Origin: Sphingomonas sp. Leaf17
GTDB lineage: Bacteria > Pseudomonadota > Alphaproteobacteria > Sphingomonadales > Sphingomonadaceae
DNA length: 64,000 bases
Assembly (NCBI RefSeq): GCF_001421505.1
Contig: NZ_LMKL01000008.1
Coordinates: 302,881-366,880, forward strand
Direction of reading: 5' to 3'
A model generated the notes under the pieces. That model was not told where the DNA came from and did no database searches. It saw only the letters and a list, made by a program, of their open reading frames with translations. Position 1 is the first letter of the stretch. Each line of letters opens with the position of its first letter. Position numbers and translations under genes: made by a program. Below, in pieces: positions 18,996-28,702 of the stretch.

Positions 18996-20327
18996 ATGCC
19001 AAGCAACGATGATATCCCGAAGGGCCGCGCCGTTCCCAGCGGCCGTCTCTCGCGCCTCGCCCGGTTCGGCAGCATCGCGACCGGCGTCGCCGGCGGCATG
19101 ATCGCCGGCGGCGCGCGTGAACTGGCGCGTGGCAACCGGCCACGGCTTGGCAATCTGCTGCTGACCCCGTCCAACGCGCTGCGCGTCACCGAACAGCTCG
19201 CGCATCTGCGCGGCGCGGCGATGAAGCTGGGGCAACTGGTGTCGATGGACGCGGGCGAAATGCTGCCGCCCGAGCTGACCGATATCCTCGCCCGCCTGCG
19301 CGCCGATGCCCAGCCGATGCCGGATCGTCAGCTGAACGCGGTGCTGACCGCGCATTGGGGCCGCGAATGGCGCAACCAGTTCGAGACCTTCACCACCCGG
19401 CCGATTGCCGCCGCCTCGATCGGCCAGGTCCACCGCGCCCGCACCCGCGACGGTCGTGATCTGGCGGTCAAGATCCAGTATCCCGGCGTCCGCACCAGCA
19501 TCGACAGCGACGTGAACAATGTCGCGACCCTGCTGCGCCTGTCCAACCTGTTGCCGCCGACGATCGACATCACGGCATTGCTGGACGAGGCCAAGCGCCA
19601 GTTGCACGAGGAGGCGGATTACACGCGGGAAGGCGCGTATCTCGCCCGGTTCGGCACGCTCCTGGCTGACGACGCGAATTACCGTGTGCCTGCCTTCCAC
19701 GCCGACCTCAGCGGCACCGACGTGCTGGCGATGGACCATGTCGAGGGTGTGCCGATCGAATCGCTGGTCGACGCGCCGCAGGCCGAGCGTGACCGCGTCG
19801 TGACATTGCTGATCGACCTGACTTTGCGCGAACTGTTCGTGTTCCGCCTGATGCAGACCGATCCGAACTTCGCCAATTATCGCTACGACCGCGCCGGCGA
19901 CCGCGTCGTCCTGCTCGATTTCGGCGCGACCCGTACGCTACCGCAAGGGGTAGCCGACAACTACGCCCGCCTGATGCGCGCCGGGCTGGCCGGTGACATT
20001 GCGGCAACCCGGTCGGCGGCAATCGCGATCGGCTTTTTCAGCGAGGAAACGGCGCGCACCCACGACGCGGCCCTCACCCGGATTCTCGACATGGCGGTTT
20101 CGATGCTGACCCGCGAAGGCCCGTTCGACTTCGCCCGCACCGACATGGCCGCCGCCCTGCGGATCGAAGGCCGCTCGATCGCGCAGGACCGGGCGACGTG
20201 GCAGCTACCGCCGATCGACACGCTGTTCCTGCAACGCAAGATCGGCGGCATCGCCCTGCTGGCCAGCCGGCTGAAGGCGCGCGTCGACGTGCGCGGGCTG
20301 ATCGAACGCTACCTGCCCGACGCCTGA
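18996..20327 (+). CDS. ABC1/UbiB-family atypical protein kinase-like protein
   Basis: A 443-residue protein of the AarF/UbiB/COQ8 family. It has the family's KxGQ motif (MKLGQLVSMD) in the N-terminal extension, the modified Ala-rich P-loop (AAASIGQVHRA), the ATP-lysine strand (LAVKIQYPGV), the ExD motif (EEADYTREG) and the DFG equivalent (LLDFGATR). There is a hydrophobic patch near residue 30 but no clear membrane anchor at the C-terminus, unlike E. coli UbiB. It may support ubiquinone synthesis or lipid homeostasis. The absence of other ubi genes leaves the role open. Confidence 0.88.
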   Translation: MPSNDDIPKGRAVPSGRLSRLARFGSIATGVAGGMIAGGARELARGNRPRLGNLLLTPSNALRVTEQLAHLRGAAMKLGQLVSMDAGEMLPPELTDILARLRADAQPMPDRQLNAVLTAHWGREWRNQFETFTTRPIAAASIGQVHRARTRDGRDLAVKIQYPGVRTSIDSDVNNVATLLRLSNLLPPTIDITALLDEAKRQLHEEADYTREGAYLARFGTLLADDANYRVPAFHADLSGTDVLAMDHVEGVPIESLVDAPQAERDRVVTLLIDLTLRELFVFRLMQTDPNFANYRYDRAGDRVVLLDFGATRTLPQGVADNYARLMRAGLAGDIAATRSAAIAIGFFSEETARTHDAALTRILDMAVSMLTREGPFDFARTDMAAALRIEGRSIAQDRATWQLPPIDTLFLQRKIGGIALLASRLKARVDVRGLIERYLPDA

Positions 20328-20347
20328 TGTATCCGGCGCCTGACCGG

Positions 20348-23269
20348 TCACGGCATCGGCAGGACCGATACCGGCGCAACGATGCCGGAGGGCGCTCCCG
20401 CCGGTGCCTCGACGATCAGCACGATCGTGCGCGGGCCGCTCGCCGGTAGCAGCGGTGCCGACAGCGGCGCGGTTGCCGGGTCCGGCTTCGTGCCGACGCA
20501 GCGCCCGTCAACCCACAGGGTCGCGCGGCCGGCGATGCCATCGAACCGGATCACCCCGCCCTTCTGCGCAACGCCGCGGCGCGGCGTGACCATGGTGCGA
20601 TAAACCCGCCAGCCGGCCGCGCCTTCCGGCGGCGTCGCCACGCCACTACGGACGAACGCCCAACTGTTGTTGTCGCCATCCGCCGGGGCCAGCGTTGGGT
20701 CGGGACGCGTGGTCAGCGGGGGAGACCGCCGCCACTGCGGAATCGCCATCGGGGCGACCGTCACCGGCACCTGCGCGCGCGGAGCAACGGCCGCGCGGTT
20801 GATCGTCAACGTGGCGGGGCGCAAGCCATCGGCGGTCGCGCGCAGCGTCACCTTGCCCCGCCCCCCCGCCTCGGCCTGGACGATCACCTGCGCCAGCCCG
20901 TTGAACAGCGACCGGGCATTGCCCTTTTCCGGTTCATGGCTGGTGGGGTCGCCATTGCCGACACCGATGATCGTCGCACCGCTCACGGTAAAGCGCGTCA
21001 TCAGGTTCGCGGTCGGCACATGCCGCCCGGCCGCGTCGACCGCGTCGATCGTGACCGGCTGCGTATCCTCGCCATCGCCGGCCATCACCCGGCGCGCAGG
21101 GCTAAGCCGCAGCGCGACCGGCACGCCGGTCGTCTCGTGCACCGCCCGCGCCACGTCGCGCGTGCCACGATAGGCGATCGCCTCGATCCGGCCCGGAACA
21201 TAGGGCACCTGCCATTCCATCCCCATCACCCGGTCGACCGGCTTCTCGCCGACGACCTTGCCGTTCAGGCGCAACACCACCCGCTCGGCGTTCGAGGCGA
21301 CGAAGACGGTTATCGGCTGCCCCTCCTTACCCGGCCAAGTCCAGTGCGGGGCGATGCTGACCACCGCCGCATCATCGACCCAGTGCGCGCGGTGGATGTC
21401 GAACGCGGTCTTGGGAAAACCGCACAGGTCCATGATGCCGAACACGCTGGCGATCGACGGCCATTCATACGGCGTCGGCTCGCCATGATAGTCGAACCCG
21501 GTCCATACGAAGGTGCCGGCGACGAAGGGGCGTTCAACGACCGCCTTCCATGTTGCCCGGTGGGTGTCACCCCAGCTTGCCGCCTCGGTATCGTAGGACG
21601 TCGATACGCCGCGCGCGGCATCGGTGGCGAACGCGCCGCGAGTCTCGAACGCGCTGGTATCTTCCGAACTGGTGATCGGCATGTGCGGGTTCAGCGCGTG
21701 GAACTTGTCGTAATCCGCCTGGTAGTAATTGAACCCCATCACATCGACCACCTGTGACACGTTGGCCGGGTCATAGAACGACCCGTTCATCGCCGCCGTC
21801 ACCGGGCGGCTGTCGTCCAGCCGGCGAACGGTAGCGCGCATCCGCCGGACCATTTCCACCCCCGCCTCGGTCCCCTGCATCGGTTCCTCGTTAAACACCG
21901 ACCACAGGATGACGCTCGGGTGGTTACGATCGCGCCGGACCAGCCATTCCAGCTGCGCCATGTAATCGGGGCTGGGGTTGAAATTGCGGTTCTCGTCCAT
22001 GACCAGAAACCCCATCCGGTCGCACAGGTCGAGCAGCTCGGCAGCGGGTGCATTGTGCGAACAGCGGATCGCGTTGCAGCCCATCGCCTTCAGCCGCTCC
22101 AGCCGCCACGCGAGCAGCGCGTCGGGCACCGCCACGCCGACGCCGGCATGATCCTGATGAATGCACACGCCCTTCAGCTTGACCGACACGTCGTTCAGGA
22201 AGAACCCGTGGGTCGCATCGAACCGGATCGTGCGAAAGCCGATCGGCGTCCGCCGCTCGTCCACCACCGCACCGTCGCGCAAGATCCGGGTATGGACCGT
22301 GTACAGCTCCGGCCGCTCGACCGACCAGCGACGCGGGTTGTCGACGCGCAGGTCCAGCACTGCCTCCGCGCGGTCGAGAGCAGGCACGGTCACCGCGCCT
22401 TTCGCGACGCCGACTTCCCGCCCGTCCGGATCGATCAGCAGCAGCTCGACCGTCACCGCCACATCGCCCGGTGCGACGCTGGCCAACGTTACCGCCACCG
22501 GCACCCGCCAGCCGCTCGCGTCGTGACGCGGATCGCAATGCACCCCGTCGGTCACGATCGACACCGGCGCGCGCCGTGCCAGCCAGACATGGCGGTACAG
22601 TCCCGCGCCCTCATACCACCACCCCTCCATCGCGGTCGCATCCGCGCGCACAACGATGACGTTCAGGTCGTCGCCGAACCGCGCGAACGGGGTCAGGTCG
22701 ACATACACGCTGCTATACCCGCTCCAGTTGTGCGCGACGACGCTGCCGTTGACCCAGATCGTCGCGTTGGTGGCGATCGCGTCGAATTGCAGCTCGATCG
22801 CCTTGCCGCGATCGGCCGGGTCAAGCCGCAGCGTGCGCCGGTACCAGCCGATCCCGCGCGGACGAAACCCCTGCGAGACATTGGCGGTCTTCACGAAGGG
22901 CTGCGCCGACGCCCAGTCATGCGGCAGCGTCACCGGCTGCCAGTCGCTGTCGTCATAGTCCATCGCCGCGGCACCACCGGCATTGCCCGCCTTGACCCGC
23001 AGATAGGTCGCGTGGTGGCCGACCGGCTCCGGGACAGGAATATCGCCCTCATGGAACAGCCAGCCATGATCCAGCAGCATCCGCGATGGATCGGACACCG
23101 GCAGCGGATCGGGCAGGCGATCGGTGGGAGCGGGCATCGGCAGGCCCCCCGCCGACCCGCCCGATCCGCCCGACCCTGACGGCGCTGCGGCGATGGTCGG
23201 CCCCTCAACCAGCAGGGCGGCCCCCATGCCGGCACTTCCCAGCAGCATCGTGCGACGATCGAAAGTCAT
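20348..23269 (-). CDS. Glycoside hydrolase family 2 protein, probable exported beta-galactosidase
   Basis: A 973-residue retaining glycosidase. A twin-arginine-like signal (FDRRTMLLGSAG) predicts export. Next come a jelly-roll sugar-binding domain (about 65-235), an Ig-like domain (about 240-335) and a TIM barrel (about 340-620). The acid/base Glu lies in ILWSVFNEEP near residue 460 and the probable nucleophile Glu in ITSSED near 535. The C-terminal part includes a DUF4982/Ig-like region and a final beta-sandwich. Beta-galactosidase is the likeliest activity, but beta-glucuronidase or related GH2 activities cannot be excluded. It is divergent from a TonB receptor and near a GH29 fucosidase, so it probably trims the same imported glycan. 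Confidence 0.9.
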   Translation of the reverse strand: MTFDRRTMLLGSAGMGAALLVEGPTIAAAPSGSGGSGGSAGGLPMPAPTDRLPDPLPVSDPSRMLLDHGWLFHEGDIPVPEPVGHHATYLRVKAGNAGGAAAMDYDDSDWQPVTLPHDWASAQPFVKTANVSQGFRPRGIGWYRRTLRLDPADRGKAIELQFDAIATNATIWVNGSVVAHNWSGYSSVYVDLTPFARFGDDLNVIVVRADATAMEGWWYEGAGLYRHVWLARRAPVSIVTDGVHCDPRHDASGWRVPVAVTLASVAPGDVAVTVELLLIDPDGREVGVAKGAVTVPALDRAEAVLDLRVDNPRRWSVERPELYTVHTRILRDGAVVDERRTPIGFRTIRFDATHGFFLNDVSVKLKGVCIHQDHAGVGVAVPDALLAWRLERLKAMGCNAIRCSHNAPAAELLDLCDRMGFLVMDENRNFNPSPDYMAQLEWLVRRDRNHPSVILWSVFNEEPMQGTEAGVEMVRRMRATVRRLDDSRPVTAAMNGSFYDPANVSQVVDVMGFNYYQADYDKFHALNPHMPITSSEDTSAFETRGAFATDAARGVSTSYDTEAASWGDTHRATWKAVVERPFVAGTFVWTGFDYHGEPTPYEWPSIASVFGIMDLCGFPKTAFDIHRAHWVDDAAVVSIAPHWTWPGKEGQPITVFVASNAERVVLRLNGKVVGEKPVDRVMGMEWQVPYVPGRIEAIAYRGTRDVARAVHETTGVPVALRLSPARRVMAGDGEDTQPVTIDAVDAAGRHVPTANLMTRFTVSGATIIGVGNGDPTSHEPEKGNARSLFNGLAQVIVQAEAGGRGKVTLRATADGLRPATLTINRAAVAPRAQVPVTVAPMAIPQWRRSPPLTTRPDPTLAPADGDNNSWAFVRSGVATPPEGAAGWRVYRTMVTPRRGVAQKGGVIRFDGIAGRATLWVDGRCVGTKPDPATAPLSAPLLPASGPRTIVLIVEAPAGAPSGIVAPVSVLPMP

Positions 23270-23762
23270 GGCCTTGCCCTCACCCGTCGCGCCGTTCTCC
23301 CTGATGGCGGGCGGACACGGCGCATTTGTACTACATTGGTCTTGTCGTCATCGGTGTGCAGTGTGCAATCCATGGCGGCCCCAATCAAGCGCCGATCGCG
23401 ATTGCCCCCACGCAGCTTGATCCGGCCGCGATTCGGATCGCGCGCCACATGGAACACCATACCAAACCCCGGAAAACCGTCGATTGCGAGTGATTTTCAA
23501 GCGCAGCACACGCGCACCGCGTCCTTCCGATGCAACGCATATGATCGCTATAACAGGGACATACGACATATCCTTACGCGTATCGCCACTTCGTTTCCAC
23601 AGAAGAAACCGAATTGAAATATTTTATTGCAACTTCGGATCTAAATTGGTTATGTCTGTTATACAAACCGGACCCCGGACAAAGCGGCAGCAAAGCCGTC
23701 CGCCGGCACAGGGATGGGGCGTGGGCCAGGCATCGTGCCGGGCCGATATTGGGGGGTAAGCG
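23270..23762. other. 493-base divergent promoter region of the glycan locus
   Basis: No gene is supported here. The half nearest the TonB receptor (about 23480-23690) is distinctly AT-richer than its surroundings, as expected for promoters. Short symmetric elements are visible, for example GTTTC-N7-GAAAC (about 23593-23609) and ATGG-N4-CCAT (about 23449-23460). These are candidate regulator sites for the nearby IclR protein, but none stands out. I could not fix a convincing -35/-10 pair. Confidence 0.5.
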
Positions 23763-26534
23763 ATGATGAAACTCCGGCATTTCGTGCTTCTGACGACCGC
23801 ACTCACCGGCATGACCGGCACGGCCTTCGCGCAGGACAGCACAACCGCACAGGCACAGGCCGAACCCGATGACGGCGAGATCGTCGTCACCGGCATCCGC
23901 AAGGGCATCGCCGATTCGATCGAGACCAAGCGTCGCGCGGATTCGATCGTCGACGTCATTTCGGCCGAGGACGTCGGCAAGCTGCCTGACAGCAACATCG
24001 CCGACTCGCTCGCCCGCCTGCCCGGCGTCACCGTCGACCGCCAGTTTGGCGAGGGCGAACAGCTGTCGATCGCCGGTGTCGAGCCGGCGCTCAACCGCCT
24101 GACCATCGACGGCCATTCGGTCGCATCGGCTGACTGGGGCGGCAACCCGTCCGACCGGTCGAGCCGTTCGTTCAACTATTCGCTGCTGTCGCCGACGATC
24201 ATCAGCCAGGCCATCGTCTACAAGACGCCCGAGGCCCGGTTGCAGGAAGGCGCGATCGGCGCGACCGTCGACATCGTCACCCGCAAGCCGCTGGACACCA
24301 AGCCGAACACGATCGCGCTGAACGGCGGCTATGAATATAACGACCGGGCCAAGCGCGGCAGCATCCGCGGGTCCGCGCTGTACAGCTGGCGCAACGACGA
24401 CGAGACGATCGGCTTCCTGGGCGCGTTCAACTACGACAAGGAACAGCTGAGCCGCGCCGGCGTCGCCTCCTACTGGTATCGCACCGGTGCCGCGCTGCTC
24501 GAACGCTATCCGCGCGATGCCGCCGGCAACATCGTCTATAACGGCCCGAACGGCACCGTGGCGAGCGGCCCGACGATCAACGGCACGCTGCCGAACAAGG
24601 CGACGATCGACGCGTTCAGCAACGCCCGCTACGCCTCGTTCCTGGCCCGCGAGTTCTTCCGTCAGGAGCGCGAGCGCATCGGCTTTTCGGGCGCGGTACA
24701 GGCCCGGCCGACCGACAATCTGACGGTCACCGCCACCGCGCTGGTCATTCGCGGCAATTACGACAATCTGTCGAACTCCGAATATACCTACGGCTTCGAA
24801 GGCTCGCGGATGACCGCGGCGACCTTCGTCCCCGGCACCGGCAACAGCCCCGGCGTCGTCGACTCGGCCACCTTCGCCGGCATCACCTCGGGCACCGGGG
24901 CGACCGGCCAGCTTGATACCAACTTCCGTCGCACCCGCATCAAGAACGATTCGATCGCCGCGCTGATCGAATGGAAGCCCGAGGGCTGGGAAATCACCGG
25001 CAACTTCGGCGCAACCCGGGCATCGGGTGGCAAGAGCCCGGAATATCTGCTCGATTTCCGCACGCAGCAGGGCTTCACCGCCGGTGCCAACGGCCGCAAC
25101 ACCACGGTCAACTGGCAGTTTCCGGCCAGCGACGCGACCAAGTGGCTGAGCAATTTCACCGCCGCCGGCGGCGAAAACATCACCGCGACCGACGGGCGCA
25201 AGTTCTTCGGTCGTCAGATCGGCGGCATCCCGCTCCAGTCGGGGTTCACGCTCGACAAGGAAATCTTCGCCGAAGCGAACTTCAAGCATGAGGTGAACTG
25301 GGGTCCGGTCACCGCCCTGCTGTTCGGCGCGCGCTATGCCGATCACGACAACAGCAACACGACCTTCAGCAACGCGGTCTTCACGAACCAGAACTTCACG
25401 CTGAACGACCTGAATCCGTATGTGCTCGACGGCAACCTCTACAACGGTCTCGGCACGTCGGGTAACGGCACGCCCTATGCCACGCTGGACCGCGACGGCA
25501 TCATCGCCGCCTTGCAGAAATACGGCAATTTCACCGATGATCGCGGCCTGTCCAAGGGCGATTACTGGCTGGTCAACGAAAAGATCGCCGCCGGTTACGT
25601 CCAGGCCAATTTCGAACTGGGCAAGTTTCGCGGCAACATCGGCGGGCGCTATGTCTTCACCCGCGATCAGTCGAACTTCTTCGTCCAGAGCAATGGCGTG
25701 TTCGCGCCGACCCGCGTCACCAACGACGACAACCGCTTCCTGCCCGCCGCCAATCTGATCTTCCAGGTGAGCGACGACGTGGTGCTCCGCGGTTCCGCCG
25801 CCAAGGTCATCGCCCGCGCCCGCTACGGCGATCTGGCCGGATCGCTCTCGCTGGACGACACGACCCGCTCGGGCAGCGGCGGCAACCCCGACCTGAAGCC
25901 CTATGCGGCGACCAATTTCGGCGCGTCGGCCGAATGGTATTTCGCACCGGGCAGCTTCCTGTCGGCGGAAATCTTCTACCGCGACATCTCGAACTACATC
26001 GGCAACGAGGTCGACAACGGCCCGGATGGTCAGGGCGTACCCTTCACCAACACCGTGACCGGCCGCACCCTGACCTACGCCATCTCGCGGCCGATCAACG
26101 GCGGCAAGGCCTCGGTTACCGGCTTCTCGGTTTCGGGCAACACCGCGCTGGCCTACGGCTTCGGCATCCAGGGCAGCTACACCTTCGCCGATGCCGAGAC
26201 CCCGTTCGCCAACGGCCTGCCCTATCTGTCGCGCAACGTCGTCACGATCGTGCCCTATTACGAAAACGGCCCGATCCAGGCGCGCGTCAGCTACAATCGC
26301 CGATCGAAGTATTTCTACCGCTTCGGGCGTCAGGCCTCGTCGGACTATACCGATGCCTATCGCCAGCTCGACGCCTCGGTGTCCTACGCCCTCGCCGACG
26401 GTATCTCGCTGACCGCCAGCGCCAGCAACCTGCTCGACGAAACCTATTATCAGTACAGCTCGACGCCGGACGCGCCGACGTCGATCTACAAGAACGGACG
26501 CGTGTTCTCGATCAGCGGCACCTTCCGCATGTGA
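23763..26534 (+). CDS. TonB-dependent outer-membrane receptor of a glycan-utilisation locus
   Basis: A 923-residue outer-membrane transporter. The signal peptide ends near TAFAQDS. A plug domain (about 35-190) follows, with EIVVTGIRKG, GKLPDSNIADSLARLPG and a VDIVTRKP-type end. The 22-strand barrel closes at a C-terminal aromatic-containing strand (SISGTFRM). The overall pattern is the caulobacter/xanthomonad type of receptor linked to carbohydrate uptake. GGGGG lies upstream of ATG 23763; ATG 23766 is an equal alternative. It sits between a GH2 and a GH29 enzyme, so a galactose- and fucose-containing oligosaccharide is the likely cargo. A GC hairpin and then a terminator follow. Confidence 0.93.
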   Translation: MMKLRHFVLLTTALTGMTGTAFAQDSTTAQAQAEPDDGEIVVTGIRKGIADSIETKRRADSIVDVISAEDVGKLPDSNIADSLARLPGVTVDRQFGEGEQLSIAGVEPALNRLTIDGHSVASADWGGNPSDRSSRSFNYSLLSPTIISQAIVYKTPEARLQEGAIGATVDIVTRKPLDTKPNTIALNGGYEYNDRAKRGSIRGSALYSWRNDDETIGFLGAFNYDKEQLSRAGVASYWYRTGAALLERYPRDAAGNIVYNGPNGTVASGPTINGTLPNKATIDAFSNARYASFLAREFFRQERERIGFSGAVQARPTDNLTVTATALVIRGNYDNLSNSEYTYGFEGSRMTAATFVPGTGNSPGVVDSATFAGITSGTGATGQLDTNFRRTRIKNDSIAALIEWKPEGWEITGNFGATRASGGKSPEYLLDFRTQQGFTAGANGRNTTVNWQFPASDATKWLSNFTAAGGENITATDGRKFFGRQIGGIPLQSGFTLDKEIFAEANFKHEVNWGPVTALLFGARYADHDNSNTTFSNAVFTNQNFTLNDLNPYVLDGNLYNGLGTSGNGTPYATLDRDGIIAALQKYGNFTDDRGLSKGDYWLVNEKIAAGYVQANFELGKFRGNIGGRYVFTRDQSNFFVQSNGVFAPTRVTNDDNRFLPAANLIFQVSDDVVLRGSAAKVIARARYGDLAGSLSLDDTTRSGSGGNPDLKPYAATNFGASAEWYFAPGSFLSAEIFYRDISNYIGNEVDNGPDGQGVPFTNTVTGRTLTYAISRPINGGKASVTGFSVSGNTALAYGFGIQGSYTFADAETPFANGLPYLSRNVVTIVPYYENGPIQARVSYNRRSKYFYRFGRQASSDYTDAYRQLDASVSYALADGISLTASASNLLDETYYQYSSTPDAPTSIYKNGRVFSISGTFRM

Positions 26535-26542
26535 CCCGTGGC

Positions 26543-26563
26543 GGGCGCGCACCCTGCGCGCCC
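26543..26563 (+). repeat. GC-rich hairpin after the TonB receptor gene
   Basis: GGGCGCGC (26543-26550) and GCGCGCCC (26556-26563) are exact reverse complements over a five-base loop, just after the stop. There is no T run, so it may stabilise the mRNA 3' end rather than terminate transcription. Confidence 0.5.
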
Positions 26564-26618
26564 GGCCGGACGATTCCGTTACCCGGACACGGTTTTCCCA
26601 TCATCGTATCCGGTGCTA

Positions 26619-26654
26619 CCGTCCGCAGGCCACGCGCTTGCGGACGGCTTTTTT
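26619..26654 (+). terminator. Rho-independent terminator between TonB receptor and fucosidase
   Basis: CCGTCCGCA (26619-26627) pairs with TGCGGACGG (26639-26647) and is followed by C and T6. It lies only 32 bases before the fucosidase start, so the fucosidase needs either read-through or its own promoter. Confidence 0.88.
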
Positions 26655-26685
26655 CCTTTCTGCCCCCCGTTGCTGGAGACCGACC

Positions 26686-28632
26686 ATGCCCGATCTTTCC
26701 CGCCGATCGCTGATCGCCACCGGACTGGTTGCCGGCACGGCCGGTTCCACGATGGGCAGCGCCGCGCTGGGCCGCGTCGTGCCTGCCGCCGCGGGCGGTG
26801 CCGCGCCAAAACCCTGGGGGGCCACCCCCTCCCCGCGCCAGCTCGCCTGGCACATGCGCGAACAATACGCCTTCGTCCATTTCGCCATGAACACCTTCAC
26901 CGACAAGGAATGGGGCTATGGCGACGAAGATCCCAAGCTGTTCGACCCGACCGATTTCGACGCGGACCAGATCGTCGCGGCGGCCAAGGCGGGCGGCCTG
27001 AAGGGCATCATCCTGACCGCCAAGCATCATGACGGCTTCTGCCTGTGGCCGACGATGCTGACCGAACACTGCATCCGCAACGCCCCCTACAAGGGCGGCA
27101 AGGGCGACATCGTCGGCGAGATGTCGGCGGCCTGCAAGCGCGGCGGCATCCCCTTTGCCATCTACCTGTCGCCCTGGGACCGCAACCACGCGGACTATGG
27201 CCGTCCGGCCTATGTCGACTATTTCCGCAAGCAGATCGTCGAACTCTGCACCCGTTACGGCACGCTGTTCGAATTCTGGTTCGACGGCGCGAACGGCGGC
27301 GATGGCTATTATGGCGGCGCGCGCGAAACGCGCCGGATCGACGCCCCGAAATATTACGACTGGCCGCGCACCATCGCGCTGGTCCACCAGCATCAGCCAA
27401 TGGCCTGCACCTTCGATCCGCTCGGCGCGGACATTCGCTGGGTCGGCAACGAGGACGGGGTTGCGGGCGATCCCTGCTGGCCGACCATGCCCAACCACCC
27501 CTATGTCCAGTCCGAGGGAAATTCCGGCGTGCGCGGTGCCGAATTATGGTGGCCGGCGGAAACCAACACCTCGATCCGTCCTGGCTGGTTCTATCATGCC
27601 GACGAGGATTCGAAGGTGAAAAGCCCCGAGCGTCTCGTTCAATTCTATGACGAATCCGTCGCGCGCGGCACCAACATGAACCTGAACCTGCCGCCCGACC
27701 GGCGCGGCCGGATCCCTGACCAGGACATGGCGGTGCTGACCTCGTTCGGCAACGCAATCCGCGCCAGCTTCGCCAACGATCTGGCGAAGGCCGCGGTCGC
27801 CAGCGCCAGCGCGACGCGCGGCCCCGCCTTCGCACCCGGACGCGTGCTCGACGGCAATCGCGACACCTACTGGTCGACGCCCGACACAGTCACGACGCCG
27901 ACGCTCACCCTCGACCTGCCGCCGGGGCGCAGCTTCGACCTGATCCGCCTGCGCGAATATCTGCCGCTCGGCGTCCGCGTTACCCGCTTTGCGGTCGACG
28001 CCGAAATGGGTGGCCGCTGGCAGGAACTGGCCACCCATGAATGTATCGGCGCACAGCGGATCATCCGCTTGGGCACGCCCGTCACCGCGCGCCGCATCCG
28101 CCTGCGCATCCTCGACGCGCCCGCCTGTCCGGCGATCAGCGAGGTGTCGCTGTTCCGCTCGGTCGCACCGGTGCCGGTCGCGCCGGCCAGGTCGGGCGAC
28201 CGGACCATCCTGTCCACCCGCGCCTGGAGCATCGTCACCGCCACGGCACCCGGCGCACAGGCGCTGCTCGACGACGATACCGCCACCGCCTGGACCATGC
28301 CGGCACCGGCCGCCGGCAGTCCGGCCAGCGTCACGCTGGACCTCGCCGCGACGCGCACCCTCGCCGGTTTCAGCCTGACGCCGTCGCGCGCGGTCATGGC
28401 GAAGACCGCGCCGCCGCGCGGCTATGTCGCGGAAACCAGCCTCGACGGCGTGCGCTGGCAACCGGCGGCCGAGGGCGAGTTCGCCAATATCGCCTATGCA
28501 CTGGCGACGCAGCGAATCCCATTCGCCGGCCCGCGCGAGGCCCGCTACCTCCGCCTGCGGTTCGCGGCCACCGCCATCCCCGCCGAACGGCTCGCCATCG
28601 CCGGCATCGGCGCGTTCACCACCCCGCGATGA
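26686..28632 (+). CDS. Alpha-L-fucosidase (GH29) with two C-terminal discoidin-like domains
   Basis: A 648-residue exported enzyme. A twin-arginine signal (LSRRSLIATGLVAG) is followed by a GH29 catalytic barrel (about 45-340). It contains FVHFAMNTFTDKEWG, TAKHHDGFCLW and the nucleophile Asp200 in FEFWFDGANG. After about residue 375, two beta-sandwich regions of F5/8 type C (CBM32-like) pattern follow (about 375-495 and 510-645). GGAG eight bases upstream supports ATG 26686. It would release terminal fucose from glycans, working with the neighbouring GH2 enzyme. The acid/base residue cannot be named with confidence because it varies in GH29. Confidence 0.93.
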   Translation: MPDLSRRSLIATGLVAGTAGSTMGSAALGRVVPAAAGGAAPKPWGATPSPRQLAWHMREQYAFVHFAMNTFTDKEWGYGDEDPKLFDPTDFDADQIVAAAKAGGLKGIILTAKHHDGFCLWPTMLTEHCIRNAPYKGGKGDIVGEMSAACKRGGIPFAIYLSPWDRNHADYGRPAYVDYFRKQIVELCTRYGTLFEFWFDGANGGDGYYGGARETRRIDAPKYYDWPRTIALVHQHQPMACTFDPLGADIRWVGNEDGVAGDPCWPTMPNHPYVQSEGNSGVRGAELWWPAETNTSIRPGWFYHADEDSKVKSPERLVQFYDESVARGTNMNLNLPPDRRGRIPDQDMAVLTSFGNAIRASFANDLAKAAVASASATRGPAFAPGRVLDGNRDTYWSTPDTVTTPTLTLDLPPGRSFDLIRLREYLPLGVRVTRFAVDAEMGGRWQELATHECIGAQRIIRLGTPVTARRIRLRILDAPACPAISEVSLFRSVAPVPVAPARSGDRTILSTRAWSIVTATAPGAQALLDDDTATAWTMPAPAAGSPASVTLDLAATRTLAGFSLTPSRAVMAKTAPPRGYVAETSLDGVRWQPAAEGEFANIAYALATQRIPFAGPREARYLRLRFAATAIPAERLAIAGIGAFTTPR

Positions 28633-28702
28633 TCGGGACCAGCCCTCACCGCAGGCGCGATGACGGCTGGATTGCCCGGCCGAACCCGCGCTAGGGTTCG
28701 CC

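Noticed and set aside
23270..23762. A possible riboswitch or structured leader before the TonB receptor
   Set aside because: No conserved cobalamin or other riboswitch box is visible, only an AT-rich promoter-like region.
23574..26552. 992-codon minus-strand frame opposite the TonB receptor
   Set aside because: Low-complexity Arg/Gly/Ala product with no motifs, a shadow of the receptor.
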